Shown here in pieces: positions 29,276-38,638 of a stretch of DNA of 64,000 nucleotides (within the stretch, counting starts at the first letter, position 1; each line of letters starts with the position of its first letter). The notes below the pieces were generated by a model. It had not been told where the DNA came from. It saw nothing but the letters and a program-made list of their open reading frames with translations, and searched no databases. Location of the stretch: the NCBI RefSeq assembly GCF_900102485.1, contig NZ_FNBX01000001.1, positions 62,001 through 126,000 on the forward strand, read 5' to 3'. This DNA comes from Desulfovibrio legallii (lineage in GTDB: Bacteria; Desulfobacterota; Desulfovibrionia; Desulfovibrionales; Desulfovibrionaceae). A program made the translations under genes and the position numbers.

Positions 29276-29288
29276 CAAGTATTTTTGC

Positions 29289-29324
29289 GAGGGAGGACGC
29301 TTTGTTCAAAAAGCGCCCTCCCTC
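29289..29324 (+). terminator. G/C-arm hairpin after recJ
   Basis: GAGGGAGG pairs with CCTCCCTC, with an inner stem CGCTTT/AAAGCG. No T tract follows. The design and the CCCCCCACCC that follows resemble the hairpin at 21065-21116. Confidence 0.5.
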
Positions 29325-29404
29325 ATCCCCCCACCCCGCAAAAACTTTCATCCTTCTCAGCCGGCACGCCAGGCCTATCCTGTGCATAGGCCGCACCCGC
29401 CAAT

Positions 29405-29442
29405 GAAAAACGGCGCAGTCGGAAAATCCTGGCCGCGCCGTT
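29405..29442 (-). terminator. Rho-independent terminator after the chemoreceptor gene
   Basis: On the minus strand AACGGCGC pairs with GCGCCGTT around an 18-base loop and is followed by a T run. It lies about 55 bases past the mcp stop. Confidence 0.75.
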
Positions 29443-29473
29443 GCTGTTGCCCCGGACATGCTTTCGCGGCCTA

Positions 29474-29498
29474 AGGCGTTTCAAAGTCGAAATGCCCT
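29474..29498 (-). repeat. Solo terminal hairpin of the multi-hairpin repeat (fragment E)
   Basis: Arms AGGGCATTTCG and GAAACGCCT correspond to the last hairpin of copies B and C; the rest of the element is missing. As in copy B, its first bases are the TAG stop (29497-29499) of the neighbouring gene, here mcp. Confidence 0.7.
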
Positions 29499-31539
29499 AC
29501 CCCTGCTTCATCTGCTCGATAAGGCCGCGCAGCACCTGGGCCTGGCGGGCCAGGTCGGCCACGGAGCCGGCGGCGTGGTGCATGGCTTCGGAAGTTTCAG
29601 CGGAGATGCGGTTCACGTCCTCTATGGAGTGGTTGATTTCCTCGCTGGCGGCGGACTGTTCTTCGGCCGCGGCGGCGATGGACTGCACCTGCTGGGCCGT
29701 GGCGTCCACCAGGGAGACAATCTCGTGCAGAGCTGCGCCGGATTTGCCGGCCAGCTCGGTGGTGCCGACCACCACTTCCACCACATGCTCCACATTATCC
29801 ACGTTTTTGCGCGTGCCGGACTGGATTTCGTGAATGGCGTCGCCCACCTGCTTGGTGGCGGTCATGGTTTTTTCCGCCAGTTTGCGCACCTCATCGGCCA
29901 CCACGGCAAAGCCGCGCCCGGCTTCGCCCGCGCGGGCGGCTTCAATGGCCGCGTTGAGGGCCAGGAGGTTGGTCTGGTCTGCAATGTCGGAGATAACGCC
30001 CAGGATCTGCCCGATGCCTTCGGCCTGCTGGCCCAGCACGGTCATTTCGTCCTTAAGGCCCAGGGCCTGTTCGCGCAGGTGGCCGATGCCGTCCACCACC
30101 TGGGCCACCACGCCCGCGCCGTCCGCAGCCTTGGTTTTGGCTGTCTTGGCCGAATCCGCCGCTTCGGCGGCGTTGCGGGCCACTTCCATGACTGTGGCGT
30201 TCATTTCTTCCATGGCCGTGGCGGTTTCGCTGGCCCGGGCGCTTTGGCGCTCGGCCCCGCGGCTGGACTGCTCCACCTGGGCGGAGAGCTGCTCAGAGGC
30301 TGTAGTCACCGTGCCCACCACGCCTTCCAACTGGTCCGCGGCCTGAAGCATGCCCTCGGCCTTGGCCCGTTCGGCTGCGGCGCGGGCGGCTTCGGCCTCG
30401 GCTGTGGCCTGGGCGGCGCGTTCCGATTCCTCCTGCGCCTTGCGGGTATTTTCGTCCGCCTCGGCAATCTTGGCTTTGAGGTTAGCCACCATGGCGCGCA
30501 GGGCGTCGGCCAGTTTGCCTATTTCGTTCTTCAGGCGCAGGTCCAGGCTGGCGTTGAGGTCGCCGCCGGCCACCACGCCGGCATAGGCTTCCAGCTTGCG
30601 CAAGGGGCGGATAGCCACCTTTTCCAAGGTCAGCAGACAGACCACCAGCAAGAGCACCACTGCGGTTATACCCAGACCCAGCATGACGTTGCGCTGCTGC
30701 TGGGCCGGAGCCTGGATTTCGTCCAGATCCATAGTGAGGGCGACCTTCCAGTTCCAGTCAGGGACTGTGGCCCAGGCCAGCATCCGCGACACGCCGTTGC
30801 GCACATAGGGCACGCCCTGGCCGGAAGACGCGGCCAGCATTTCACGCACGCCGGGGTTGGCGCTGTGGTCCTGGAGCACCAGGCTGCTGTCTGGATGGGC
30901 CACAAACGGCCCCCCTGGGGCAATGATGAAGGGAAAGCCCGTCTGCCCTATTTTGAGGGTCTTGATATATTTTTCTTCCAGACTGTCAATGGCGTAGGAC
31001 ATGCCCACCCCGCCCGCTATCTTGCCGGCCTCGTCCAGCACCGGGGCCGTCACGCTGACGATAATCTTGCCCGTGGCGGAGCTTTTGGTGGGAGTACCGC
31101 TGAAGCCGGGCTTACCGGTCAAAGCCGCCCGCACATATTCCCGGCCGGTCAGATCGCTGAGCTGCGCAGAACTCTTGCCTTGAATGCAGAGAGCGCGCAT
31201 CCGGCCCGCGGCGTCAAAGACGTACAGGGAATTGACGGCAGGCGAAGACTGCGACATGGCTGAAAGGAATTGGTGCACCCCTTCAAGCCCATCGCCTGTT
31301 TCCAGATAATGCTTGACCTTGTACGCCTTGGACATGCCGTTGACCAGCATGGACAACTGCTCGCCGAAGTCGCCCAAGGATTTGGCAATGGTCTCTGCCA
31401 TCAGCCCCATCTCGCGTGTGCGGGCCTCCATAGTGGCATTGTAGGACAATCTGGCCACCACCCCCACAAGGGAAGACTGCACAACAATGATGACCATGCC
31501 AATCAGCAACAGTAGGACCACTCGAATACTGCGGAACAT
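29497..31539 (-). CDS. Methyl-accepting chemotaxis protein with dCache sensor
   Basis: The 680-aa receptor has TM1 (residues about 7-29), a periplasmic dCache domain (about 35-280, with [20 protein letters not shown] and [20 protein letters not shown]), and TM2 (about 288-310). A HAMP domain and a long signalling coiled coil follow, with the tip motif [20 protein letters not shown]. There is no C-terminal CheR-binding pentapeptide. The ligand cannot be told. GAGGAG precedes the ATG. The gene is bracketed by parts of the multi-hairpin repeat: fragment E at its stop and copy C about 140 bases upstream. Confidence 0.95.
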   Translation of the reverse strand: MFRSIRVVLLLLIGMVIIVVQSSLVGVVARLSYNATMEARTREMGLMAETIAKSLGDFGEQLSMLVNGMSKAYKVKHYLETGDGLEGVHQFLSAMSQSSPAVNSLYVFDAAGRMRALCIQGKSSAQLSDLTGREYVRAALTGKPGFSGTPTKSSATGKIIVSVTAPVLDEAGKIAGGVGMSYAIDSLEEKYIKTLKIGQTGFPFIIAPGGPFVAHPDSSLVLQDHSANPGVREMLAASSGQGVPYVRNGVSRMLAWATVPDWNWKVALTMDLDEIQAPAQQQRNVMLGLGITAVVLLLVVCLLTLEKVAIRPLRKLEAYAGVVAGGDLNASLDLRLKNEIGKLADALRAMVANLKAKIAEADENTRKAQEESERAAQATAEAEAARAAAERAKAEGMLQAADQLEGVVGTVTTASEQLSAQVEQSSRGAERQSARASETATAMEEMNATVMEVARNAAEAADSAKTAKTKAADGAGVVAQVVDGIGHLREQALGLKDEMTVLGQQAEGIGQILGVISDIADQTNLLALNAAIEAARAGEAGRGFAVVADEVRKLAEKTMTATKQVGDAIHEIQSGTRKNVDNVEHVVEVVVGTTELAGKSGAALHEIVSLVDATAQQVQSIAAAAEEQSAASEEINHSIEDVNRISAETSEAMHHAAGSVADLARQAQVLRGLIEQMKQG

Positions 31540-31678
31540 GTCTGTAACTCCTCATAAAAAAGCCATTTACACGCTCCAAACACGCCGGCCATGCGGGCTG
31601 CCACCACACCAAAGCAGGTTTCCCCGCAACGCCGTGCCCCGTTTTGCCGACCACACCCACCAACCTCAGACGCCATAG

Positions 31679-31825
31679 GGCGTTTCAACTTTGAAATGCC
31701 CTGGCGGCTGCGTGAGCAGACGCCCGCTGTGGAGGCGTAAGCGCAATTTATTTGCGCTGTTAAGCGCCGAAACAAGCGTGCCTTAAACTTTGAGAATGCC
31801 TGCTCTCAAAGTTAATCTGCTCCAG
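31679..31825 (-). repeat. Multi-hairpin intergenic repeat, copy C
   Basis: On the minus strand this is about 95 percent identical to copy B (about 8 differences in 147 bases by eye). H1 arms CTTTGAGA/TCTCAAAG lie at 31790-31813 and the terminal hairpin at 31679-31704. It lies upstream of mcp. The remaining 31540-31678 interval is the mcp leader, with no gene or clear promoter. Confidence 0.9.
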
Positions 31826-32104
31826 ATCAGCCGACGCCACTCCGCGCCGGTCTCGCGCAAAAGATATTGCCGCTGCCGTCGTCGCTGCACGGCCGGACAT
31901 TCCCCTTATCGGGAAATATTACTTTTCCTTTAGCTCAGCCGCACATTTTATCCATAAAAGGTCAAAAGAAAATCATCTGTCGCATGCAGAACGGCAATTC
32001 CACCGCTGGAAAACACTGCGATGTAGAAAAAATACATAAAAATTTTACCATATACAGTAAAACTGCATTCACCACGATGAAATATCGTACACGCTGCCTT
32101 CCGC
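31826..32104. other. AT-rich intergenic stretch without a gene
   Basis: GC content falls markedly from about 31910 to 32100. No open frame with recognisable features is present on either strand. It contains an inverted repeat TTTTAC-N8-GTAAAA at 32043-32062, a possible protein-binding site. Confidence 0.5.
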
Positions 32105-32137
32105 AAAAAAGAACGCCCTGGATTGTCCAGGGCGTTC
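32105..32137 (-). terminator. Rho-independent terminator after the 140-aa gene
   Basis: GAACGCCCTGGA pairs perfectly with TCCAGGGCGTTC around a 3-base loop; on the minus strand six T residues follow. Confidence 0.88.
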
Positions 32138-32199
32138 ACAAGCTGCGGTCCGCGCACTGCAGGCGCGGGCATGGGCGCTTCAGGCCGGCGCAAACCGGA

Positions 32200-32622
32200 T
32201 CAGGCCGCCGCGGCCTTGCTCAGGGCCTCGGCCAGCCTTTGCTGGATATATTCCCGCATGCGGGCGTCGTCCTCATCCAGGTTAAAACAGTGCGCATCCT
32301 CGCCCAAAAGGCCGCCGGGGACAAAATCGCCCTTCTCTTCAGGATCCGCAACCATGTCGTCGTAGAAGCACACGGAAAGCCAGCGATTTTCCGGTTCGTC
32401 GTCCACCACGTCCACCAGCACAAAGAGTTTGCGGTCGCGCTGCGCCGCATGAACCGCCCGCAAGGAATAACTGATGCCGGGACGGGCCTTGAACTCCAGG
32501 CTCACGCCGGGCTGAGCGGCCAGATAGTCTTTATACGCCGCAAAAGCCGTTTTGACGTTGCTGGGGTCCGCCTTCCACCCTTCCAGAAAATCCTGCACGG
32601 CGGCGTTGCAACTGCTGTTCAT
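32200..32622 (-). CDS. Hypothetical protein, 140 aa
   Basis: The product begins MNSSCNAAVQDFLEGWKADP and contains RDRKLFVLVDVVDDEPENRW followed by an acidic C-terminal half (EDAHCFNLDEDDARMREYIQ). No family was recognised. It is probably soluble and cytoplasmic. The ATG at 32622 has GGGAGCG upstream. It lies 62 bases after the SNase-like gene and ends at a strong terminator. Confidence 0.7.
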   Translation of the reverse strand: MNSSCNAAVQDFLEGWKADPSNVKTAFAAYKDYLAAQPGVSLEFKARPGISYSLRAVHAAQRDRKLFVLVDVVDDEPENRWLSVCFYDDMVADPEEKGDFVPGGLLGEDAHCFNLDEDDARMREYIQQRLAEALSKAAAA

Positions 32623-32684
32623 AAACGCTCCCATGGCAAAAAAATACGGCACAAAACCGTGCCTGCAAGGAGGGCCGGGCCTGT

Positions 32685-33173
32685 TCAGCGGCCCCACTGC
32701 CAAGGGGGGGTGCCGATGTTAAGGCCCCAGATGCCGCGCCGCTCCAGCACGGCCTGATGTTCCTGGATGTACCAGCGACGGCAGAAAACAGCCCTGCAAC
32801 GCTGGCGATCCACCCAGGCCAGGCCCTCCATGACCAGTTGATAATTGACCGAGGTTCCCCCCACCTGCACGATGGCCACCAGAGGGCCGTCCTCGCTTTC
32901 GCCCACCGGATCGACACTCACCTTAGTGCCCACGGGCATGAGCGCGGCCAGACGGGCGCGCGCCTCCGGCCCCAAAGGCTGCTGCAGGGTGGGGGCCTCT
33001 ATGCCGTAAAAACGCAGCACGGCATCGGGCTGCGTGCCTTCCGGCGCATAGGCTATGGTGACGGTATTGCCGTCCTCCACATGCAGCACATAGCCTTCCC
33101 GCGCTTTGGCCGCAGCGTTGGAAGCGGCCAGCAGGCCCAGCAGCAGCACGGCGCAGAATTTCCCTCTGGACAT
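32685..33173 (-). CDS. Exported SNase-like (thermonuclease-fold) protein, probably inactive
   Basis: The 162-aa protein has a signal peptide (FCAVLLLGLLAASNAAA) and one staphylococcal-nuclease-like OB fold: VLHVEDGNTVTI, LRFYGIEAPTLQQPLGPEA, VNYQLVMEGLAWVDRQ. In active enzymes the motif reads R-x-x-G-I-D-x-P-E and a later Arg follows a KYGR-type turn; here the Glu is Thr and the turn is EDGP, so the catalytic Glu and second Arg appear lost. The ATG at 33173 precedes the signal peptide. Confidence 0.8.
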   Translation of the reverse strand: MSRGKFCAVLLLGLLAASNAAAKAREGYVLHVEDGNTVTIAYAPEGTQPDAVLRFYGIEAPTLQQPLGPEARARLAALMPVGTKVSVDPVGESEDGPLVAIVQVGGTSVNYQLVMEGLAWVDRQRCRAVFCRRWYIQEHQAVLERRGIWGLNIGTPPWQWGR

Positions 33174-33269
33174 GGCGGTTCCCCCGGTACCGCAAGAATG
33201 CCCGCGCCGCCAAACCTTTGTCAAGGCGGCGGCGCGGGCGTTGAGGGCAGGGGATTGGCAGACGGGGCG

Positions 33270-35498
33270 CTACAGCACGCTCTTGCCTATCTGGTAGGCG
33301 GCCACCGCCACGACATAGGCCAGTGCCGTATTGAACAGGATGCTGAAGGCCAGCCAGCCCCAGCTGCCTGCCTCCTGCTTGATGACCACCAGGGCCACAA
33401 AGCAGGGGGAGTACATGAGCACAAAGAGCATCAGGGCCAGAGCCGAAGCCGGGGACCAGTTGTCGTCGGCCTTAAGGCGGTCGGCCAAGGGCGCGGCGTC
33501 CTCAGGATCCTGCTCGCCCAGGGCGTAAGCCGTGCCGAGGGTGGCCACAATGGATTCCTTGGCGGCCACGCCGGCCAGCAGGGCGATGTCCGTGCGCCAG
33601 TCAAAGCCCGCGGGGCGGGTAAAGGGTTCCACGGCCTTGCCCAGACGCCCGGCCACGGAGTAAGAGAGCTCCTCTTCCGAAAGCGTGTTCTTTGCCTCGC
33701 CCAGCTGGTCTTCCAGGGCGGCGCGGCCTTCCGCGCCTTCGGGCAGGGCGGAGATCTGCTCTTCAATCTGGGCGATCTGCTGTTCAAAGGGAGCGGCCTT
33801 GTCCTCAGGCAGGCTGGGGAAGGTCATGCCGGCCCAGATGATCACCGCCACGGCCACCAGGATGGTGCCGGCCTTTTTAATGTACATCCAGGCGCGCTCC
33901 CAGCAGTGCAGCAAAAGGCCGAAAGGCGTGGGCATGCGGTAAGGGGGCAGCTCCATCACAAAGGGCGTGGCCTCGCCCTTGACGATGGTGGAGCGCAGGA
34001 AGCGCGCCACCAGAAGGGCGATAACCCAGCCGGAAAGGGTGAGCAGGAACATGACCGTGGCCGCGTTGTCCGGGAAGAAGGCCCCGGCCAGCAGCAGAAA
34101 GACCGGCAGTTTGGCGCCGCAGGCCATGTACGGCAGGGTCAGCAGAGTGGCGAGCTTTTCCTTGGGGCTGCGCAGAGTGCGGGTGGCCATGGCCCCAGGG
34201 ATGGCGCAGCCGCCGGCAATGCCGCCGGCAATGATGTAGGGCATGACCGAGGCCCCGTGCAGGCCGAAGAAGCGGAAAATGCGGTCCATCATGTAGGCCA
34301 CGCGGGCCATGTAGCCGCTGTCTTCCATAAAGGAAATAAGCACAAACATGATCAGGATGAGCGGCACAAAGCTGAGCACGCCGCCCACGCCGGCGATGAT
34401 GCCGTCCACAATAAGCGATTGGGCCAGGCCCTCAGGCAGGACTGCGGTGATGGCATCGCCCAGCCAGGTGAAGCCGTCCTCCACCCAGCCCTGGGGATAC
34501 GCGCCCAGTTCAAACGTAACCTGAAACATGAGGTAGAGCACGCCGATCATGATCAGCGGCCCGAAAAAGGCGTTGGTCAGCACCTTGTCCAGCTTGTCCG
34601 AGAGGGCCAGCCGATCCTTGCCCGCGTCCTGCCGCACGATGCCGTCGCGCAGCAAGCTGCGGATATAGCCGAAGCGGTAGTCGGTGATGATGGATTCCAG
34701 GCTGGTGTTGAGCGTATCGCGCACATGGGCCGCGGTTTTGTTGCAGAGGTCCTGGAGATCCGTGGTGGTGCGCGCATCGGCGGCGCGCGCCTCGTGCCAG
34801 ATTTCGCTGTCGCCTTCCAGCATTTTGAGGGCCACCCAGCTGGGCGCATAGCGGTCCGTCAGAAGCCGGCTTGCTGCGATGCGCTTTTCCATGTCCGCAA
34901 TAACAGGGTCAAGGTCGCTGCCGTAGGAAAAGCGCAGGGGTTCGCGTTTGCCTTCGCGGGCCAGGGCAATGGCGGTCTTCATGGCCGCCTTGAGCCCCTC
35001 GCCGCTGCGGGCCACCATGGGCAGCACGGGGATGCCCAGCAGGCGGCTCAGGTGCTCCATATCAATATGGATGCCCGCGGCGCGGGCCTCGTCCATCATG
35101 TTGCAGCAGAGCACCAGGGGGGCGCCCATTTCCAGCATCTGGATGGTGAGGAGCATGTTGCGCTCCAGAGCGGAGGCGTCCACCACGTCGATAACCGCCT
35201 GCACATGGCCGGCGCTCAGTTCCCGCCGGGCCACCAGCTCTTCCTGCGAATAGGCGGTCAGGGAATAGGTGCCGGGCAGGTCCACCACGGTGACGGGCGT
35301 GCCGTCCACAACAATGTGCCCTTCCTTCCTGTCCACAGTGACGCCGGGGTAGTTCCCCACATGCTGGCGCGCGCCGGTGTAGCCGTTAAACACCGTGGTT
35401 TTGCCGGAGTTGGGATTGCCCGCCAGGGCAACGCGCACCGCAACGGCCTTCTTGCCGGGCCCATCTTCAAGGTTTTCAAACTGACGAACAGCACTCAT
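33270..35498 (-). CDS. feoB: Ferrous iron transporter FeoB
   Basis: FeoB (742 aa) imports Fe2+. The cytoplasmic G domain has G1 GNPNSGKTT, G3 DLPGTYS and G4 CCNMMDEAR, and the membrane part has two Gate regions, including PYMACGAKLPVF. GGAGGTG precedes the ATG at 35498, and longer upstream readings are not needed. No feoA-like gene is adjacent on either side, which is unusual since FeoA usually accompanies FeoB. A 17-bp palindrome resembling a Fur site lies 170 bases upstream. Confidence 0.96.
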   Translation of the reverse strand: MSAVRQFENLEDGPGKKAVAVRVALAGNPNSGKTTVFNGYTGARQHVGNYPGVTVDRKEGHIVVDGTPVTVVDLPGTYSLTAYSQEELVARRELSAGHVQAVIDVVDASALERNMLLTIQMLEMGAPLVLCCNMMDEARAAGIHIDMEHLSRLLGIPVLPMVARSGEGLKAAMKTAIALAREGKREPLRFSYGSDLDPVIADMEKRIAASRLLTDRYAPSWVALKMLEGDSEIWHEARAADARTTTDLQDLCNKTAAHVRDTLNTSLESIITDYRFGYIRSLLRDGIVRQDAGKDRLALSDKLDKVLTNAFFGPLIMIGVLYLMFQVTFELGAYPQGWVEDGFTWLGDAITAVLPEGLAQSLIVDGIIAGVGGVLSFVPLILIMFVLISFMEDSGYMARVAYMMDRIFRFFGLHGASVMPYIIAGGIAGGCAIPGAMATRTLRSPKEKLATLLTLPYMACGAKLPVFLLLAGAFFPDNAATVMFLLTLSGWVIALLVARFLRSTIVKGEATPFVMELPPYRMPTPFGLLLHCWERAWMYIKKAGTILVAVAVIIWAGMTFPSLPEDKAAPFEQQIAQIEEQISALPEGAEGRAALEDQLGEAKNTLSEEELSYSVAGRLGKAVEPFTRPAGFDWRTDIALLAGVAAKESIVATLGTAYALGEQDPEDAAPLADRLKADDNWSPASALALMLFVLMYSPCFVALVVIKQEAGSWGWLAFSILFNTALAYVVAVAAYQIGKSVL

Positions 35499-35666
35499 GC
35501 ACGCACCTCCCGCGCACGCCCGGGGCCCTGCGGCCGCCGGCTTGCCCCAAGATTCAGATTTCGTCCCCGGCCGTGGCCGGTTCGCGTCAAGGGCCGCGCC
35601 CAAAGCGCAGCCTGCCCCACGCGCCGTATCCGGACCGCGAGGACTACCCCAAAAAATTGCCTTGAG

Positions 35667-35683
35667 AATTGAAATTCAATTCC
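35667..35683 (-). promoter_or_regulatory. Candidate Fur operator upstream of feoB
   Basis: GAATTGAAATTCAATTC is a perfect 8-1-8 inverted repeat of A/T-rich triplets like Fur boxes. It stands out in GC-rich DNA and lies in the long leader of an iron-uptake gene. Confidence 0.5.
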
Positions 35684-35981
35684 GAAGCACTTGTGGTGTA
35701 GACGCCCTTGCGCTGAAAGTCAAGGGTGCAGCAGAAAAAAAGATGCCGCACGGCGGAGGGCGCGGCGTGTGCGGTCGTGCAGCCGCAGGGGGCATATGGC
35801 AAGGCGACGGCGCGGCGGCCCCGTCTTGCAGGGGAAGCGATGCCGCGCCGCGGTACGGGGGCGCTTCCGCCGCCGCCAGCTCGCGGCCGGAGCCGTATGG
35901 GCGGGCGGGTGCCCAGCGACCGGGACGCCCCTGGTTCAGAAAACACGTCAGGCCGCAACGGCCCCGCCCCAGGTCTGGCGG
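35684..35981. other. GC-rich intergenic stretch without a clear gene
   Basis: The interval between the Fur-like site and the 3' end of the GGDEF-TPR gene shows several open frames caused by high GC, but none has a ribosome site with a recognisable product. No FeoA-like sequence is present. Confidence 0.4.
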
Positions 35982-38495
35982 TCAGGCCAGCACGGCGCGG
36001 GCCTCGGCCACGCGGGCCTCTTCCTCGCGGCCCAGGGCGCGTAGGGCGCGGGCCAGGGTCTGCCACGCCTCGGGCCGGTCCTGCAGGCCGGCGCTTTTGC
36101 GGGCCAGCATCTCGGCAATGGCGGGGTCTTCCCCCCCATCCAGGTAAATCCTGGCCAACAGCAGCATGGCAGCGGCGTCCTGCGGGTTGCGCACCAGGGC
36201 CTCGTGCAGCAGCTCGCGGGCCTCGCCTCCCCGGCGCTGGCGCACGGCCACTCGCGCAAGACAGCGCCGGGCCACGCTGGGCCCTTCGGGATGCGCGTCC
36301 TCAATGGCGGCCGCCTGTTCGTAGTGCCGCCTGGCCTCGGCCCGGCGGCCGCCCTGCTCACAGAGCTGCCCCAGACGGATATGGGCAAAAAGATGCTCCG
36401 GCGCGATCTTGACGCACTGGCGGAAGTAGCGGGCCGCAGCCCGGCGTTCGCCCAGGCTCTGGCAGACAGTGCCCAGGTTGTAGTAGACCTGCTCCGCCGC
36501 GGCCGGTTCCGGCTTATGGCGCAGGGCCTCCAGAAAATGCCGCCGCGCCTCGTGCTGACGGCCCAGGGCGGCCATGCACACGCCAAGAGAATTCCAGGCC
36601 ATGACGTTGCCCGCATCCGCCAGCAAGGCCAGCTTGTATTCCTCCACCGCGCCGAACACGTCGCCCAGGCTGTAACGCCTGTCAGCGCTGATGTTCAGGG
36701 CCAGGGAGTTACAAACCCCGGCGCGCGGTTCCGGCAGCAGCAGCGCGTATTCCAAGGCCTTGAGGGCACAGTCGGGCATTTCCGCCTTGCGGAAGCGGAG
36801 AAAAGGATAACCCGCCAGGCCCGCGGCTGCGGCCAGACCGCACTTCTGCAGCGCCGCGCACAGCGCCTGATACGCGGGCAGCAGCGCGGCTGCCGGCTGG
36901 CCGGGATGAAAAAAGATCAGGCTGTTGCTGCCGTAAAGGCCCGCCAGGGGAGCCTCCGCCGCCGAGATCCCCGCCATTGGGGCACGCCAGAGCTCCAGAG
37001 CTCTGGCCAGGGGGTCCGCGCCACGCCTTCCCCCTTGCACAGGGCCATTCCCTTCGCCGTTGCGCGCCGTTTCCAGGCGCAGCAAAGCCAGGGTAAAGAC
37101 GGCGCAGGGCTCCGCCGCCCCGGCGAAGCGGCGCAAAAAATCCCCATGCCCGCACAAATCGCCGGGCAGCGCTCCGGCGGCCGGGGCCGCGTGCGCGACG
37201 ACGGATGCGGACGCGGCCTGCGCCGCCGCTGCGGGTTCCCTGGCCGCGCGCTCCTGCCGCCCGCCGTCCGCAGGCGTTGTTTCCGCCTGCGTCAGGGGAA
37301 CGCCCCCCTCCTCCAGATCCGGGCTCAGGCCGGGCCCGGCCCCCAGCAGGGTCAGCCCGTCGCCGGGCGCGGGCTGGTTGGTGGCGTCGGCCAGGTGCAC
37401 GATCTCGCCCACTGCATCCGTATCCCGCGCGCGCAGCAGCACTATCTCGCCCTTATTGCGCGGCTCGCCCCCCGGCGTTCGGTCCCAGAGGGCAAAGCGC
37501 ATGCCTTCCCTGGCCTTGGCCTGACGCCCCAGGCTCACCCGCACCCGCCCCAGGGGCAGATTTTCCAGCACCAGCCCGCCTTCCTGCAGGATGCGGGCAA
37601 AGGGCATGACGCAGCAGGCCTTGCCCGGCGCGGCGCACACGGCCTGTCCAGCCACATCGGCGGCCAGCCTGGCGCGGTCCATGCAGCGGCGGGCCTGCTC
37701 GCTCATGGGCATCTTCATTTCCGGCCCCTGCATATCCTGCGGATAAAGGGCATGCCCGGCACAGAGCTCCAGCGGCGCGCGCTTGCGGGTCAGGGGCAGG
37801 CGCGTCTCCACGGCCCGCATGCGCTCCAGCGCGGCCACAGCCAGCTTATGGCACGCGCCGCGGCCGCTGGCCGCCAGCAAAAAAGCAAATTCATAGCGTC
37901 CCACCCGGGCCGTCAGCACGTCCGAAGGCAGATCCGCGCGGCAGGCCGCCGCCAGTGCCCGCAGCAGATCCTGAACAAAGCCGTGCCCCGCCAGCCGCAA
38001 GAGCTCCGGGCCGTTCTGCAGCCGCACCAGCACAAGCCCCATGCACAGGCGGTGCAGGGGGGCCTCGTGTCCGCCGGCCATAGCCGGGTCTTCCAGATGA
38101 GCGCGCACGCGCGCCGCGGCCTCTTCCATACGGGAAAACAACACGTCTTCCGTGGCCAGGCCGGTAAGCGCGTCCGTGCGGGAGGCCCGCACCCAGGCCA
38201 GATTATCCAGACACAAAGCCGTCACGGCCGGCAGCACGGGCAACAGGGCCCGCGCCGCGCGCGCCCGCACGCCGTGCAGCATGAGCACGCCCAGCGCCCG
38301 CCCCTCCCGCTGCAGCGGGAGCAGGAGCCGACGCTCCCGCGAAAGGAGCTGCGGCTCCGTGGGGGCATGCTCCGTGGGAAAATACAGCGCGTGCCCGCTG
38401 AAGGAGAAAAACGCCTCCAGCTGCCCGCAGAGCAGCCCTTCCATTTCGATGATGTCTTCACGCTCCAGCCGGGGAGGGGATAACAATGGCTTCAT
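35982..38495 (-). CDS. Degenerate GGDEF protein with C-terminal TPRs
   Basis: The 837-aa protein has an N-terminal GAF-like region (residues about 1-100). A GGDEF-type domain opens with TDALTGLATEDVLFSRM and its signature loop reads GRYEF in place of GGDEF, so diguanylate cyclase activity is unlikely. After a long linker with a second cyclase-like segment (about 430-560), five or six TPR units follow (about 590-830; for example VYYNLGTVCQSLGERRAAAR). It is probably cytoplasmic, with a scaffolding or nucleotide-sensing role. The start lacks a strong ribosome site. Confidence 0.8.
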   Translation of the reverse strand: MKPLLSPPRLEREDIIEMEGLLCGQLEAFFSFSGHALYFPTEHAPTEPQLLSRERRLLLPLQREGRALGVLMLHGVRARAARALLPVLPAVTALCLDNLAWVRASRTDALTGLATEDVLFSRMEEAAARVRAHLEDPAMAGGHEAPLHRLCMGLVLVRLQNGPELLRLAGHGFVQDLLRALAAACRADLPSDVLTARVGRYEFAFLLAASGRGACHKLAVAALERMRAVETRLPLTRKRAPLELCAGHALYPQDMQGPEMKMPMSEQARRCMDRARLAADVAGQAVCAAPGKACCVMPFARILQEGGLVLENLPLGRVRVSLGRQAKAREGMRFALWDRTPGGEPRNKGEIVLLRARDTDAVGEIVHLADATNQPAPGDGLTLLGAGPGLSPDLEEGGVPLTQAETTPADGGRQERAAREPAAAAQAASASVVAHAAPAAGALPGDLCGHGDFLRRFAGAAEPCAVFTLALLRLETARNGEGNGPVQGGRRGADPLARALELWRAPMAGISAAEAPLAGLYGSNSLIFFHPGQPAAALLPAYQALCAALQKCGLAAAAGLAGYPFLRFRKAEMPDCALKALEYALLLPEPRAGVCNSLALNISADRRYSLGDVFGAVEEYKLALLADAGNVMAWNSLGVCMAALGRQHEARRHFLEALRHKPEPAAAEQVYYNLGTVCQSLGERRAAARYFRQCVKIAPEHLFAHIRLGQLCEQGGRRAEARRHYEQAAAIEDAHPEGPSVARRCLARVAVRQRRGGEARELLHEALVRNPQDAAAMLLLARIYLDGGEDPAIAEMLARKSAGLQDRPEAWQTLARALRALGREEEARVAEARAVLA

Positions 38496-38561
38496 CCTGA
38501 AAGTGTAGGGCGGCGGCGGCGAATTGTCTAGAAAAATTCAGGAGACCCGCAGCCTCCGCCC

Positions 38562-38590
38562 TTGCCCGGTGCCTGGTTCCGGGCTAGACT
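38562..38590 (+). promoter_or_regulatory. Sigma-70 promoter of the MBL hydrolase operon
   Basis: TTGCCC (38562-38567) and TAGACT (38585-38590) are 17 bases apart, 48 bases upstream of the start codon. Confidence 0.5.
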
Positions 38591-38638
38591 GAAATCCGCT
38601 CTATCTTTCAGACCGGCGCTTCCGCCAAAGGATCTTTT

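Noticed and set aside
32757..35672. A 971-codon open frame on the plus strand
   Set aside because: It lies opposite feoB and the SNase-like gene, which have clear motifs and ribosome sites. Its composition is that of an antisense shadow.
35499..35981. A feoA gene upstream of feoB
   Set aside because: All frames in the interval were read and none resembles the small SH3-like FeoA protein.
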